DNA from: Diaporthe sp. PMI_573
Taxonomy: Eukaryota; Ascomycota; Sordariomycetes; Diaporthales; Diaporthaceae
Length of the DNA: 64,000 bases
Direction of reading: 5' to 3'
Assembly: GCA_021399435.1 (NCBI GenBank)
Contig: JAJTUP010000120.1
Coordinates: 62,001-126,000 of the forward strand
The position numbers and the translations under genes were made by a program. Of the stretch, positions 11,265-22,189 are shown in pieces (within the stretch, counting starts at the first letter, position 1; each line of letters begins with the position of its first letter). The notes under the pieces are model-generated. The model did no database searches. It had not been told where the DNA came from and saw only the letters and a program-made list of their open reading frames with translations.

Positions 11265-11700
11265 GTCGTCATACTAACCGAAATACAACAGAGGCCGACA
11301 AGCCAGCCTACAAAGCAGAATATCCTGAGGGCTTTGCACTGGCTGGTCAAGGATGCCTGTCCAACTGATTGCCTGTTCTTCCACTATTCAGGTCAGTGAT
11401 GAAAATAAGCGCGAGTGTACAGATTTTTAACAGTTATCGGAAGGGTATGTAGGACAGACAGGCTCCACTTACGATGAGCAAGGTATCAACGGTTCTCTCT
11501 TTCCAACAGACTTTCGACAAGTAGGGAATATAAAAGACGACGAAATTCATAGGATCCTAATCGGATCATTGCCAACTGGAGTACGACTTATCTCTATCAT
11601 CGATTCCTACCATTCTGAAAAAGCATTGGGGGTCCCTTACACGTTCCTGGGCGCAGGATATCCAGGAGGTAGATGAGGAAATAATGAGCAAGCTGCAATC
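11265..11700 (+). pseudogene. type I metacaspase fragment, catalytic dyad lost
   Basis: Metacaspases are caspase-fold cysteine peptidases acting on Arg/Lys sites. A p20-like segment is readable: [20 protein letters not shown] and [22 protein letters not shown], then an apparently intact small intron (11394-11443, GTCAGT..AAG), then GYVGQT, DEQGINGSLFPTDFRQVGNI, KDDEIHRIL and LISIIDSYHSEKALGVPY. The family motifs are HYSGHGGQ and DSCHSG. Here the catalytic His is Tyr (codon 11446, CAT to TAT) and the catalytic Cys is Tyr (codon 11608, TGC to TAC); both are RIP-type transitions. The N-terminal strand, the prodomain and the p10-like part are missing. Non-functional. Confidence 0.75.
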
Positions 11701-12719
11701 CGCGAGCAGGAAAAGATTGTCGTAAGGAACTCAAATATAAATAGAGGCCCCATATTTGATCATCGTCTGCCAGCGTCAACAGGAGCCGGCCTCCTTTGAG
11801 CACCCAGCACCGGGTATACATCCGCCAGACGGCCCAGTCTCCAATACGCAGGATGTGCTCCAGTCTCTCTACAAACCTTTCACCAACCAGACCTCAGCCT
11901 ATCCCCCTGTCAGTTCTGTGTCCTTTGACAATCATCCAGTGCCTCTAGATTGTAGTACAGTACAGCACAGTACCGTACCCCACCCACCTTCAGACACCAC
12001 ACCACCACATAAAGTAAAGTATTTAGACAGCCACAAATCAATCAGTTCCGATGCTGCATATTACCTCAGCCTCGGATGCCTCCTCACCATCTTCCTCACC
12101 CTCGTTGGTCTACCTCGACAGAAACAACAACGCTGCCAACAAGAAGGGAGGGGCGGGGCAGACAGCTATCGAGCCGTCCGCTTCTTGGCAATCGAAGCAA
12201 AAATTGTAGTACCAGTATCGACGAGAGGGTATTCAGACTCTCGTCTGACACTCTTCCGTGCTTCTCTGCTACCTCCGACCCTGTCAGATTAACAACTATG
12301 CCTGATGTCCTGTATTTAGAAACTTGGGACGCGCTGCCAGTGCTGGTAATAAGTGCATGGCCAAATATTAAGACTGCCCGTTGCCCCAGACCCTCCCCGG
12401 TTAACGGGTATGAGCTTTTAAAGCCAATGTCCATCACAGGACTCGAAGGTTCGGGCATCTGGCATATGTGCGAGCTCGTAAATGCTTAGATACTGGCCAA
12501 AGACCCGTTGCCTGCCAGTCAGAGCGAATATTTCATGCCGTAAGTCCCTCCATTCGAGCCTTGTGGTAGCAGTAGAGGAACCGTTTTTTTGCTACGATTG
12601 AAGAGGAGTCGTGGCCTCCTTGACGACCGAGATGTTTCTTAAAGGAGGTCTTCAGCGGGCCTAGGCGGCAGAGGAAGATCCTTCACTGAATATAATGATT
12701 AGACAACTAGATATAACGT
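11701..12719. other. region between metacaspase fragment and pogo element; no supported gene
   Basis: Overlapping frames on both strands (for example 11756-12292 plus and 12096-12458 minus) have low-complexity Pro/Ser/Thr or Leu/Arg composition and no family features. None is supported. It may contain the remnant of a host locus into which the pogo element inserted. Confidence 0.35.
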
Positions 12720-15032
12720 GGTTGGACACTCAGCGAGCGATGACACTAAGCGAGCGATTTTTAGGTAAACCACCAACTTTAGCCAACCCCAGCACCCACC
12801 CAGGGCAAAAAGGTCAATTGTATTTGGCACCCATTGGTGCCAATTGCTTTAAACTCCTTATTTTAACATGATTTGGTCAATTTGGAGGTCTGGTGGGGGT
12901 GCAGTGCCAGTCTGAAAGTTTAAAGTTTTGGTGGGCTGGTTTGTTTTTGGTGCAGATCGCGTCCCTATTTTTCGCGTCAGTCTCGCATCATTCTACCTAC
13001 TTCAATACTCTACACGCTAGAAATCAACAACCATAATGCCAATCTACTCAAAAGAAGACAAGATCCTTCTAGCCCTTCAGGCTATTACAAAATCAAAAAC
13101 AACTAATAAAAAAACCCTTAAGTGCGCTTCAGGCTGCACAGATCTTTGGTGTCCCTTAACTTACTCCACTCTTAAGCATAGGATGAATAACCGACCTTAT
13201 CGCAAAGAATTACGCGTCGAGAAGCATAAACTTGACCCAGTTGAAGAGCAAACACTTGTTTAATATATTATTGAGCAAGATGTACGAGGATTTCCAATGC
13301 GGCTTTCTGGTGTGGAAGATATGGCCAACCTTCTGCTGGCATTGCGTGATGGCAAGCCTGTTGGCAAGCACTGGGCACGACGCTTTATGGATGCATAACC
13401 AAGCCTGAAAACCAGGTTTAATCAGCCTTATGACTACCAGAGGGCCCTCTGTGAAGATCTAGAGGTTATTGGGAACTGGTTCCGGCTACTCCGTAATATG
13501 ATGGCCAAGTATGGGATTACAGACGACGACTTGTACAACTTTGACGAAACTGGCTTCATGATGGGCGTGATAACTGCATTAATGGTTATTACACGCTCTG
13601 ATCGACATGGCAAGGCCAAATCCATACAGCCTGGAAACCGGGAATAGGCAACAGCTATTGAATGTATCAATGCGAAGGGCTGGTGTATCCTACCGTTCGT
13701 TATTATACAAGGCGCCTACCACCTTGCCAACTAGACAACAGAGTCAGGCTTCCCACCAAGCTGGGTAATCAAGCCTACTCTAAATAGGTGGACAGATAAT
13801 GAGACTGGTCTTGAATGGATTCAGCACTTCAACAAGCATACAAAGCAACAGACAAAGGGTGTATACCGGATGCTTATTCTCGATAGCCACGGGAGCCATA
13901 TATTAGCAGAGTTTAGGCAGTACTGCAAAGAGCACAACATTATCCCTATTAGCATGCCACCGCATTCTTCTCATTTGCTCCAGCCATTAGACGTTGGATT
14001 ATTCTCGCCATTAAAGCGTGTATATGGTGATGAGATCAATCTCTTCATCCGGGCCTCTATTAACCACATCACCAAGTCTGAGTTCTTTATTACGTTCAAG
14101 GCAGCCCACGACAAGATCTTTACGGAAGAAAACATGAGATCTGGGTTCAGAGGAGCTGGGATTTGTCTATAGGACCCAGATTCTGTTATTTCCAAGCTAG
14201 ATGTCCGCCTACAAACTCTAGTACAATCCCTCCCTATGTTACCATCAAAATGGGAATTACAAACACCCTCTAATGCCCACCAGACTATCCAGCAATCAAG
14301 TTTTATCAAAGGCAGGATCTCTACCCATCAGGGCAGCTCTCCTACACCAATTCTTAAGGCAGTTGAGAAGTTTACAAAAGGTATACAAGCAATGGCACAT
14401 CAGATCACTCTTTTAAATAATCAGGTTCATACTCTTGAGAAGGCTAATATAGGGCTCGCCAAGTACCAGAGGGCCAAAAGAACACGAGTACAGCTGGGAG
14501 GAGCACTTAGTATTGAGGATTCCCAGGTAATAATTGAAGAGAAACAAAAGGGGAAGCAGCCAGCTGGTGAAATGGCTGGTGGTGCTGAGGAGGCGGTCCG
14601 CCTTAACGACGATGTAGCAACTACAGCGAGACTAGGCATAATACAAGAACTTGTGAGAAAGATGTAGAAGAGTCTATTCCATCAGATTCTAAGTATATAA
14701 TAATACATTCTTAAGCAGTCCACAGCAGACCGCCCAAATAGTTGACCTGGCTGGTGTAGATTAAGGTTGATCCTACATGTCTGAAATGCTCCATTTTAGT
14801 AGGGAAGCTGATTTTCCCACCAAAAGTCGGTCACTTCAGACTGACACTACAGCTACGCCAACACCTCCAAATTGACCAAATTAATTGAAAATAAGTAATT
14901 GGGACCAGTTAGCACTAATTAGTGCTAACTTTTATTGATTCTTTTGCCCTAGGTGGGTGCTGGGGTTGGCTAAAGTTGGTAGTTTACCTAAAAATCGCTC
15001 GCTTAGTGTCATCGCTCGCTGAGTGTCCAACC
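12720..15032 (+). mobile_element. Fot1/pogo-type (Tc1-mariner superfamily) DNA transposon
   Basis: Two inverted ends of 91 bp (12720-12810 and 14942-15032) differ at two positions and begin GGTTGGACACTCAGCGAGCG. They contain two GCGAGCGAT-type direct subrepeats that could bind the transposase. Between them lies a pogo-family transposase with an N-terminal HTH and a DDE core. Outer flanks differ and no clean TA target duplication is visible immediately outside the matched segment, so the exact termini are uncertain by a few bases. The transposase has about five stops and two compensating frameshifts, so this copy is not autonomous. Confidence 0.85.
13036..14667 (+). pseudogene. pogo-like transposase (HTH_psq/CENP-B, DDE), broken
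   Basis: Start YSKEDKILLALQAI, then a helix-turn-helix (YSTLKHRMNNR); DLYNFDETGFMMG has the first catalytic Asp, MLILDSHGSHI the second, and SSHLLQPLDVGLFSPLKRVY the third acidic residue, all standard for fungal pogo/Fot1 transposases. A coiled coil follows (ILKAVEKFTKG ... LNNQVHTLEKANIGLAKY). Damage seen: a frame slip in the A-run near 13115 with return near 13155, a TAA at about 13261, a TAA near 13397, and TAG at about 13647 (Trp), 13732 (Trp) and 14170. Most stops fit TGG/CAG to TAG transitions. Confidence 0.8.
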
Positions 15033-16030
15033 GACCTTGCCCGGTTGTTCTAACCGGGAGATACCAGGATACCCAGCCAGCGTCCGCCCACCCACCTGTT
15101 TCCGTGCGCCCACCCAGTACAAAAATTTGGCTGTACATGCTACCAAAAAAAAGGTACCCTGCCAAGACTAAAAAAGCCTATATACTTTAAGCTACTTTTG
15201 GCCCTCTGGCCCTCTAGTTCTTTAGCTATAATAAAGGTGTTAAACGGAAACGCTCGAATTCGGCGTGGGCACTTCACGTAGGGGGTTACCCTAGACTTCA
15301 CGTAAGGAGTTACCCTAGACTTGGCACTGGATTTCTCTAAGTGCCCATGGGGCGTGCACGCCGAAAGATGAGTTTGGTGGCCTTGAGTCGATTTTTTGGG
15401 CTATTGTAAGACCCTAACTTCGAACCTCTGCATTCCCCTTATTTCTTACCCAAAAAGCATGTAACCTAGTTTATTAGATAGCCTGATTTCTGAAGTTTAT
15501 CTGTATTTAGTTTGGTTACTGTCAGGGTTAGGGTTGGCTGGTTATTCATAGCCAAAGATGGTGGGTCTGAGGGCCGAATTTTCCGGCCCCTCTATTTGCG
15601 CACCAGAGCCAACCCACGCGTGCCCAAGGGTGAGACGATGTCGGAGGGACTGTGAGGAGGGCTGACAGAAGCCCACTCAAATTCAATACAAAGTTGTCCA
15701 AACCACTCTCAAGCATTCCAACAAGGCCTCCAGGCACCCTACTGCTACCTGACCATTCAATCCATCAACCTTCAGAAAAGGCTTAAGGGCTAAAGAGCTA
15801 AAATATATTAGGGCCAGAGGGCCAGAGGGCCAGAGGGGGTGGGCGGAAAGCCAACTAAATAAGCAGAGGGCCAGAGGGCCAGAGGGCCAGAGAGCCAGAG
15901 GGCCAAAAAGCTATGTATTTTTAAGTACCGCTTAAATAGGAAAGTAGCTTATCCTTGCTACTGTGGGGGAAAAAAATTGCTGATGAGTCAGAAAGATACC
16001 TTAGAATAACTACTAGTGGCTTACTCCAAA
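15033..16030. other. repeat-rich spacer between pogo and hAT remnants
   Basis: No gene. Contains a 23-24-bp direct duplication (about 15269-15316, ACTTCACGTA..GTTACCCTAG twice), a dyad formed by GTGGGCACTT (about 15265) and AAGTGCCCAT (about 15339), and GGCCCTCT/GGGCCAGA blocks facing each other at about 15196-15215 and 15811-15910. The facing blocks suggest remnants of inverted ends with subterminal repeats, probably of the hAT element downstream. Confidence 0.4.
15811..15910 (+). repeat. short tandem repeat of GGGCCAGA
   Basis: Two clusters of the 8-mer GGGCCAGA (about three copies each), separated by about 30 bp. The reverse complement GGCCCTCT occurs at about 15196-15215 on the other side of a 600-bp spacer. 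Such iterated short motifs near element ends are typical transposase-binding subterminal repeats of hAT elements. Not coding. Confidence 0.6.
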
Positions 16031-16034
16031 AAGT

Positions 16035-16391
16035 TTACTGTTTGCTCTGAGACACACTCGGAAGGTGCTGTGTGCTGTGTGCCCAAAATATTGAGACGGC
16101 TGTGAAGCTTGCTGGTAGCACAACTGCAATTACCGCCAGAGCGAATATAATGGATTGACGCAACCCATCCTGCGTTGGCAAGAAACTCTTGGGCCATTGT
16201 GCAATGACGGCAGCCATTGCGGCAGCAACGCTGCCTATCCCGAGAGCGACAAAGCTACCCAAGTGGATATCGCTGTAGAGAAAGAAGGTAAGGAGAAGTA
16301 GCAGCCACAAGGCCAGTAAGGTCAAGTAAAGGATACATAATTTGTCTGAATTGATGAAATAGGAAGTCTGGACCTTATCTTGCTGCAGCAT
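16035..16391 (-). CDS. small hypothetical three-helix membrane protein
   Basis: An open frame of 118 codons starting with ATG at 16391. Three strongly hydrophobic segments are evident at about residues 19-42 (LCILYLTLLALWLLLLLTFF), 47-68 (FVALGIGSVAAAMAAVIAQW) and 81-106 (IIFALAVIAVVLPASFTAVS). The loops are short and the C-terminus polar. No signal cleavage site or family motif is recognised. It lies between hAT remnants and could be a captured or truncated gene; the intact frame amid degraded sequence is the main support. Confidence 0.35.
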   Translation of the reverse strand: MLQQDKVQTSYFINSDKLCILYLTLLALWLLLLLTFFLYSDIHLGSFVALGIGSVAAAMAAVIAQWPKSFLPTQDGLRQSIIFALAVIAVVLPASFTAVSIFWAHSTQHLPSVSQSKQ

Positions 16392-16435
16392 GATGAGACC
16401 TTTGTATAGGAATTAAAGCGATCAAACTTGTAAGA

Positions 16436-16960
16436 GTGCCAGGTAAGGGGAAGTTGTTTTTATGTTGTGATGAGATCGAGTTGCTCAAGTGGCACTATAT
16501 CCAGGAGAACTGGGAAAGGCAGTGGGTCGAGCCATCAAAGAAGTTGATGGAGGCGTTATGGAACGAATACAAACCTGTGGAATCGCCGCTCCCTCTTTGC
16601 GAGGTCCCTTCGACGACTATGAATGAGTTCTTAAACTGGAGGAACAAGCACCTGCAGCCGTCACTCGCCATAGACGAATACGAGCGGTACTGTAGTTCTG
16701 AACGGGTTTTTGGCTTTATAAGCGCCCTTGTGTGGTGGCTAGAGGAGACGTAGTAGAAAAGCTACCCGAGCCTGAGCAAGATGGCTGTGGATATACTGTC
16801 AATTCCTGCAATGTCTGCGGAGCCGGAACGGCTCTTCTCTGGTGCAAAGATCACGGTTATAGATCGTCGAAATCGACTCGGGAGTAATGTAGTCAAAGCA
16901 TTAGAGTGCCTGAAATCATGGTCTGGGATACGAGATTTTCGGGGTGATGAGATTTGACAG
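16436..16960 (+). pseudogene. hAT transposase, C-terminal dimerisation region
   Basis: The translated segment contains the hAT dimerisation signature: YPSLSKMAVDILSIPAMSAE followed by PERLFSGAKITVIDRRNRLG and VVKALECLKSW (usual form: WW...YP.L...A.D.LSIPA.SAE.ERLFS.A...R..L). It is preceded by KWHYIQENWERQWVEPSKKL and LNWRNKHL. A double stop (TAG TAG at 16750-16755) falls in the conserved stretch before YPSL. The N-terminal BED finger and the DDE core are absent. A non-functional tail of a hAT element. Confidence 0.75.
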
Positions 16961-17540
16961 GATCACGTGGGATACCTATATTAGATGTGTTGTCATATTT
17001 GTGACGGCAGCCACGGTCAAGCAGCAACCTCAGGCCGCCACAGGTCCTAACCCTAAGCCCCGCAGACGCGTCAAGACTTCTTCGCGGTTCAGAAATCGCA
17101 TGAGCTTGGCTCTCCCCTCTCTTCTTTCTCTTTAGCTTAGAATCTTCGTCGATAGTGCCAATAGACCCAGCTCCCATGCTGCATCTCGTGCTGGCCGTGA
17201 CAATATTGCCAATATATTAGCTTCTTAACAATAAATACAATATGGCTCCCTATTATATAGGGCAATACGGTATGCACCCCTTGACAATATAATAATATTA
17301 TGAGGGCGTCTATATTACCAATATTGTATTATTTATATTATTAGCAACACTGGCCTTGTTGGTGTTTTCGATAAGAAGGCGGCTCATTAGCGGTTTAGCT
17401 ACGTTGACGGGCTATAAACCAGTCCCTCGCCAGCCATTTAGTATATGCTTTTCTTTTAAACCAGTAGATCTCGCCTTCTGATAGTAGTAAAGAAATAGCT
17501 GCTTCCTATTAAGAGTATCGTTGGTGTTAAGGTTAATTAG
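16961..17540. repeat. AT-rich hAT-flanking sequence with a copy of a dispersed repeat
   Basis: About 95-110 bp (17105-17205) recur in inverted orientation at about 22024-22125, sharing GCATGGGAGCTGGGTCTATT and the edge ATTGTCACGGCC. The outer TGTCACGGCC could be the terminus of an LTR or a DNA element. The rest is AT-rich with no gene. Confidence 0.5.
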
Positions 17541-18070
17541 ACCAGCCTCCTTCTAATAGGCTGCGAAGGTGTAGTAATTAGGAAGGCGGTGTGCGAGCCA
17601 TAATAATAGTGTAAAGTATAAACCTAAGGGTTACTACCTTCTTTATTACAATTAGCGGCTAGCAAATTAGGAAGGTAGTAAGAAATATATTACAATAGCA
17701 GGCAGGCAGGTTTAGGTAGGTTAAGCATTTACTAAGTATAGGCTCGTAGGCGTAGATAGGTATATTATAGACATTTAATTTTCCGTGTAGCTTATTTAGC
17801 TTTTCAAAGCCTATTTCATACAACCGCGCCTGTTACTAGGCGGTGGTTCTAGCTACCAGGCTGTGTTAATCTCAGAAGGCAGTAACAATATACGTTAGGC
17901 ACAAAGAAAGGCGCCGCTACGCTTTAAATTATTCTCCGCCTTTCAAACCGTTCTTGCTCCTCTAAATTTTCTATAGAAAGGCGGTAAGCATAAAATAATA
18001 ATATAGTAACTATTCTATACAGCTACTGGTTGGCTAAGGGAAGCTTGGCAAGTAGAGAAGTCATTCGCCA
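17541..18070 (+). repeat. GGCGGT-rich repeat family, copy A (RIP-mutated)
   Basis: First of four related segments. Shared blocks in order: AATTAGGAAGGCGGTGTG, GCAGGCAGGT..AGG, ACATTTAATTTTCCGT, CATTTCATAC, CCGCGCC, TTAGGCA.AAAGAAAGGCG, and CAGCTACTGGTTGGCTAAGG near the end. It is strongly AT-shifted relative to copy C. The repeated octamer AAGGCGGT (or ACCGCCTT) in both orientations suggests binding sites for an element-encoded protein. No frame. It could be an LTR or a long terminal repeat, with copy B 3.4 kb away in direct orientation. Confidence 0.6.
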
Positions 18071-20925
18071 GGGTCTAAAGCTGCCACCGCCTTTTAAATC
18101 AAGCGTAGTAAGAAGTTAACTTTGTCGCTACTTATAGCCGACGTTAGCGTTTCCCGTATACCGTAGAGAACTATAACCTTGTTAGCTTGGCTAACAATCC
18201 TCTTCTACCATGTATAAGCCCTCTACCTAGTCTAGCTGTTACAGGCATCATCGCCAGTAAAATAGAGCAGCGCCTTAATTTATACACTTCTGTCCCAATA
18301 CCTAAATAAATTTAAGACTAGCCTCAAACTAAGAGATCCACCGTTTAACGGCTCTGCAATTAGTGTTACCGGCAGGTCGCGCAGATACTGCGGCCGTACC
18401 ATAACATAACCCCTTACACACCTATACTGATGGTGCTCCAGGTTGCACCGATATGTGCACCTGCTAGTTTATTGCTACAGCTACTAGACTCGAAACCGGT
18501 CCTAGAAAGGCCTACTTTCACCTCAAAAAATGTGACCGTAGTGATCCTGTCAGATTATCATCCTTTTAGGTATATAGGACGCGTAATTATGGTCTAATTG
18601 ATGGGGTAGTTACTATATATATTATAATGATATCTTGTCTAGGTTCTCTAGCGCGACCCCTTCCATTAGGGGCTGGTTTTGTTATAATAGATATATTGAT
18701 GCCTCAGGCACACACCTTTTAGCTACCCGTCACATCTGACAGATCCTTACAATCCACGACTTGTCGCCTGTAATGGGTATCTAAAATACCCGGTCGAATA
18801 CCTAGAGCTGCAGCCTTAATTAAGTCATTCTTTATTGTAGTATATGTTGCCTTAGAGGTATGTATACAAGATACTGAGGATAAAATAGACTTTAGGGAAT
18901 AAAAGATAGAGAAAGAGAAGCCATGCAGGGAGCAGTATGGCCCCCTATTTATATACAATATGTTATATATCGAAATATTACTTCTACCAGTGCCTTGTAG
19001 CTAGGCTACTGTAGGTGGCTCTCCTAGAGCCCAAAGCTAGAATCGAGGGTATGTATGCCGCTATTTATAAAAGGCGTTTAGACGCGAAAAGTTTGTATAG
19101 AGAAGGTTGCTTGGTACTAATTAAAATGAACGCTACTAGTTGCATTAATTTATAAAACAATACATACAGCCTTTGCCTACCTACGGTTATTTCATCTTTA
19201 GATCCATGTATAATAACTAAGCGGCAATAGATACAGTTGGTTACGCAAATAAAGTAACCTATAGGGCTTCTATATATACTTAGTACCCATATCTATTTAT
19301 TCCTGGAAAATACAAACTAGATAAATAAGTAACAAATTAAAAGAATTAGAAACACTAACAAAGGAGGTATCAACTATTGTAGTTATGGTTTAATTGTTGT
19401 TAAGAAAAAAATAGTTGTAGTAGTAATGGTAGCCCTAATTAGGGATCGACAGCCGGTCCCGAAAATTATATATACCCTATAAAACGCGTCTGTCTTGCCT
19501 TACCGTTAAGCATAAAGGTGTCTCTTCTAGTAATTTAAAGACTTATAGGATAAATCTGTAGGATCAGTTAGTAGTATCTTAAGGCGCCGTATTAGTTATC
19601 GCAATAGCTATATAGCAAGTTTCTAGAAGCAAAGCCCCTCCCGGCTTACATGTTATTAAACTTAAAATTGCCCCTCTTGGTATTTTAAGAGTTACTATAT
19701 TAGGTATTATGAGAGCCTAAGGTAAAGTCCTTTATCAGGCTAAGGGGGGCAGGTTGCCACATTAGGTAAATTACCAACCTTGTCAGCAGTATGCAAGAAA
19801 TTACACTATATATTGCGGAAACTGGCATTCGGCTGGACTATTAATTAAAAAAAAAAAAGGCCGGAGTCTGTTTTGCTAATAATTTTAAAGGGACATTAGA
19901 GAGGTGCTAAGGTTTACACTATAGAATTTCCTTATTGGGTAATTCGCGCCTTAACTGTAGCCTAGATATTTGGCTTATCTAACTTAGGCAAGGTTTTACC
20001 GACAATAATAATCTTATAAAGCCTAACTATAGCATGGCTACAGCATCTTTAAGATAGCCTATTTTACCAAAGGCGGTAGCTCATATAATGTCAGATCAGA
20101 CCAGGGATTTAGCCTGAGTCTTTAGCCAGGGTACAGTAATTTGGGAATTAGCAATAGTAAAGCTCCTCTATCACTAAATACTAACAAAAACGCCTACAAC
20201 ACTTTGCACGATTACAAGCGAGGGCTTGCCGATAAAATTGCCCCATTAGGATAAACCAATACATTTCTACATTAGAAGACAAATATATATCCAGCAATGA
20301 GTAGCAGTCAAAATTACCTAAATAGGAAATTCCTCAATCTGTCGGTACTAGGCATTTGGCTCTGCCTGCATTTTTATATAATAGTATTAGGATTGATTAC
20401 ATTATATATACAAGACGTAAGTATGCCAGGCACCTTATTATAGCCCGGCCCTGTCTAAACCTATTATATGGCTTACAAGGTAGCATCTCTAACAAATTAT
20501 ACGGCCGGCCCTGGACATTCCTCCCAGGAGTTAAAGCAGGTAACTCTTATTATCTATACTAGGGGTAGGTAGTTATGCCAGCTGGGAGGTTAATTAGGCT
20601 TGGTAGAAGGCCAGGCTTAGCTAAACAGGCCTCTACCGGTATAACTTTAGATTCGAGAGACACTATTTATATCCACACTAGGCCAGTGTTTTAGTAAATT
20701 CTTTTTGCCAAAAAAATAGCAAAATTTGCAATTTAGAATGCTTTATTTACCATTTATATCTTAATCAATTAGAGCATCAACAAGCGTATTAACTATATTG
20801 TATTAAATCAGCTTGAGGTCAAATTTAGATACAATATATACTAACGGAAAAAGAATGCCATACAGCTTTATTAGTCTTAGGCCTTTAAGGATCAATTAGC
20901 TATTATAAAATCAGACATTAGCTGC
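18071..20925. other. RIP-degraded AT-rich interior, unidentified
   Basis: Stop-dense in all frames. Apart from the 19195-19288 gene-tail copy, no part is identifiable. The stretch 19.5-20.7 kb has interrupted frames with coding-like texture on the plus strand but no recognisable domain. It lies between direct copies A and B of the GGCGGT repeat and may be the interior of that element. Confidence 0.4.
19195..19288 (+). pseudogene. RIP-mutated copy of the 3' end of the 7136-8545 gene
   Basis: Aligns without gaps to 8473-8566 (last ~70 coding bases, stop codon and ~20 bases of 3' flank). Shared stretches include TTTCATCTT.AGATCCA, AAGCGG, AAAGT.ACCT and TAGGGCT. Nearly all differences are C to T or G to A in this copy. 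The stop codon position is preserved. Upstream of 19195 no further match is visible. Confidence 0.65.
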
Positions 20926-21805
20926 CTTAACAAAGTTTAGCAATTAGGAAGGCAGTATACAAGCTATAGTAATATGCCAAGTGAAAACCTAAAGATACCG
21001 CCTTCTCTATTAAGGTTAACAAAAATAGAAGGTAGGGAAGGCTGATAACTGGAGGTGGCAATTGTAAGCTAAGAAAGCAGTGGTACTAGCGGCTGGGAGA
21101 TTAGGAAGGCGGTGAGACATCTAGATAAGGGTGCCACGGCCTACTTATTTTCTAAGCGCCGAACCATGTTATGATCGCAGGCAGGCAGGTCTAGGCAGGT
21201 GGACATTAAACAATATTACAACCACTTGCAGGCTTACTTTTCATTCCAGGCATTCTAGAAACATTTAATTTTCCGTACAGCTTATAATTTTAATGCCCAT
21301 TTCATACATACTACTATAACCGCGCCCGGTACTATATATTAGCCAGACAATTAAGATAGAAGGCGGTGACAATGCGTTAGGCATAAAGAAAGGCGTAGCT
21401 GCACGAATTACTTACCGGCTAGCACAACCGCTGTCTTTAGTTATCCGCCTTCCTAGACTAACTCTTATCTTCTCACCGCCTTCTATATTACTCTTTTGGC
21501 TCTATATGGTAGGCGGTAAGATTAAGACGGTAGATATGGTGGTTTTTCCAGACAGCTACTGGTTGGCTAAGGAAAGCTTAGCAAGTAGAAGCAAATTCCC
21601 TAAACTGTAGCGCAAAGGTATGTTACAACAGGTTGTCAATTGCATTACTGTATACATATAGCCTAAAGGCTATTCCGTAAAGGTCCTTAGCAACATTTAT
21701 GCATATCTTTATAGAAACCAGTTGCACATATCCTGTACAGGACATGCAGAAAACATAGCATTTAATATACATTTATAGGTATAACTGGCACAGTCTACAT
21801 TTAAC
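20926..21805 (+). repeat. GGCGGT-rich repeat family, copy B, with 71-bp mini-element
   Basis: Direct-orientation copy of the family at 17541. It includes AATTAGGAAGGCAGT, GGGAGATTAGGAAGGCGGTG, GCAGGCAGGTCTAGGCAGGT, ACATTTAATTTTCCGTAC and CAGCTACTGGTTGGCTAAGG (to about 21595), then a 71-bp unit at 21718-21788. Its reverse complement recurs at 22200-22520 (copy D, first part) and 23255-23960 (copy C), forming a long imperfect inverted repeat. AT-shifted by RIP. Confidence 0.6.
21718..21788 (+). repeat. 71-bp mini-element with inverted ends, copy 1
   Basis: Starts CCAGTTGCAC and ends ATAACTGG (a RIP-altered form of GTGCAACTGG). The same-length, same-internal-sequence unit occurs at 23266-23336 in opposite orientation with intact ends. 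Internal shared text includes ATATCCTGT.CAGGA and TGCAGAAAACATAGCATT. Also shared outside the unit is TAGAAA on one side, so it travelled with the larger repeat. Confidence 0.6.
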
Positions 21806-22023
21806 AGCCAGTATTGATGATTAGCTAGCTACGCTCTCATAATATAGCAGATATGGTAAAGCCCTTGCGATAAGGTTCAGACGCCCAACCCGGTTTTTAG
21901 TACCTCTTATACTATTGCTAACAATCGCCGCCTCTCGTATTAAGACTTATGCAAACATTTCATCTTCCTCACATCTGCGATTAGACTAATAGTATAGATA
22001 TATAGTTTTCTACTGCTCTATAT

Positions 22024-22125
22024 TGTCACGGCCGGTGTAACATGTAGCATGGGAGCTGGGTCTATTGGCGCTATTAATAAAGATTCTAAGCTAAGGAGAG
22101 ACGAAAGGGGAGAGCAAAGCTCTGG
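22024..22125 (-). repeat. dispersed repeat, second copy of the 17105-17205 unit
   Basis: Reverse-complement match of 17105-17205, beginning TATTGTCACGGCC and including GCATGGGAGCTGGGTCTATT and AAGATTCTAAGCTAA. Non-coding here. Its two copies bracket the 17.2-22.0 kb interval in inverted orientation. Confidence 0.5.
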
Positions 22126-22189
22126 CGGTCTCTGGTTATCTGGCCAAGCCATGGAACCGGGCACAGTTATGGTAGCATGTATAAGATAG

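Noticed and set aside
11756..12292. 178-codon plus-strand frame
   Set aside because: Low-complexity Pro/Ser/Thr/Gln composition, overlapped by another frame on the opposite strand, and no domain or conserved motif.
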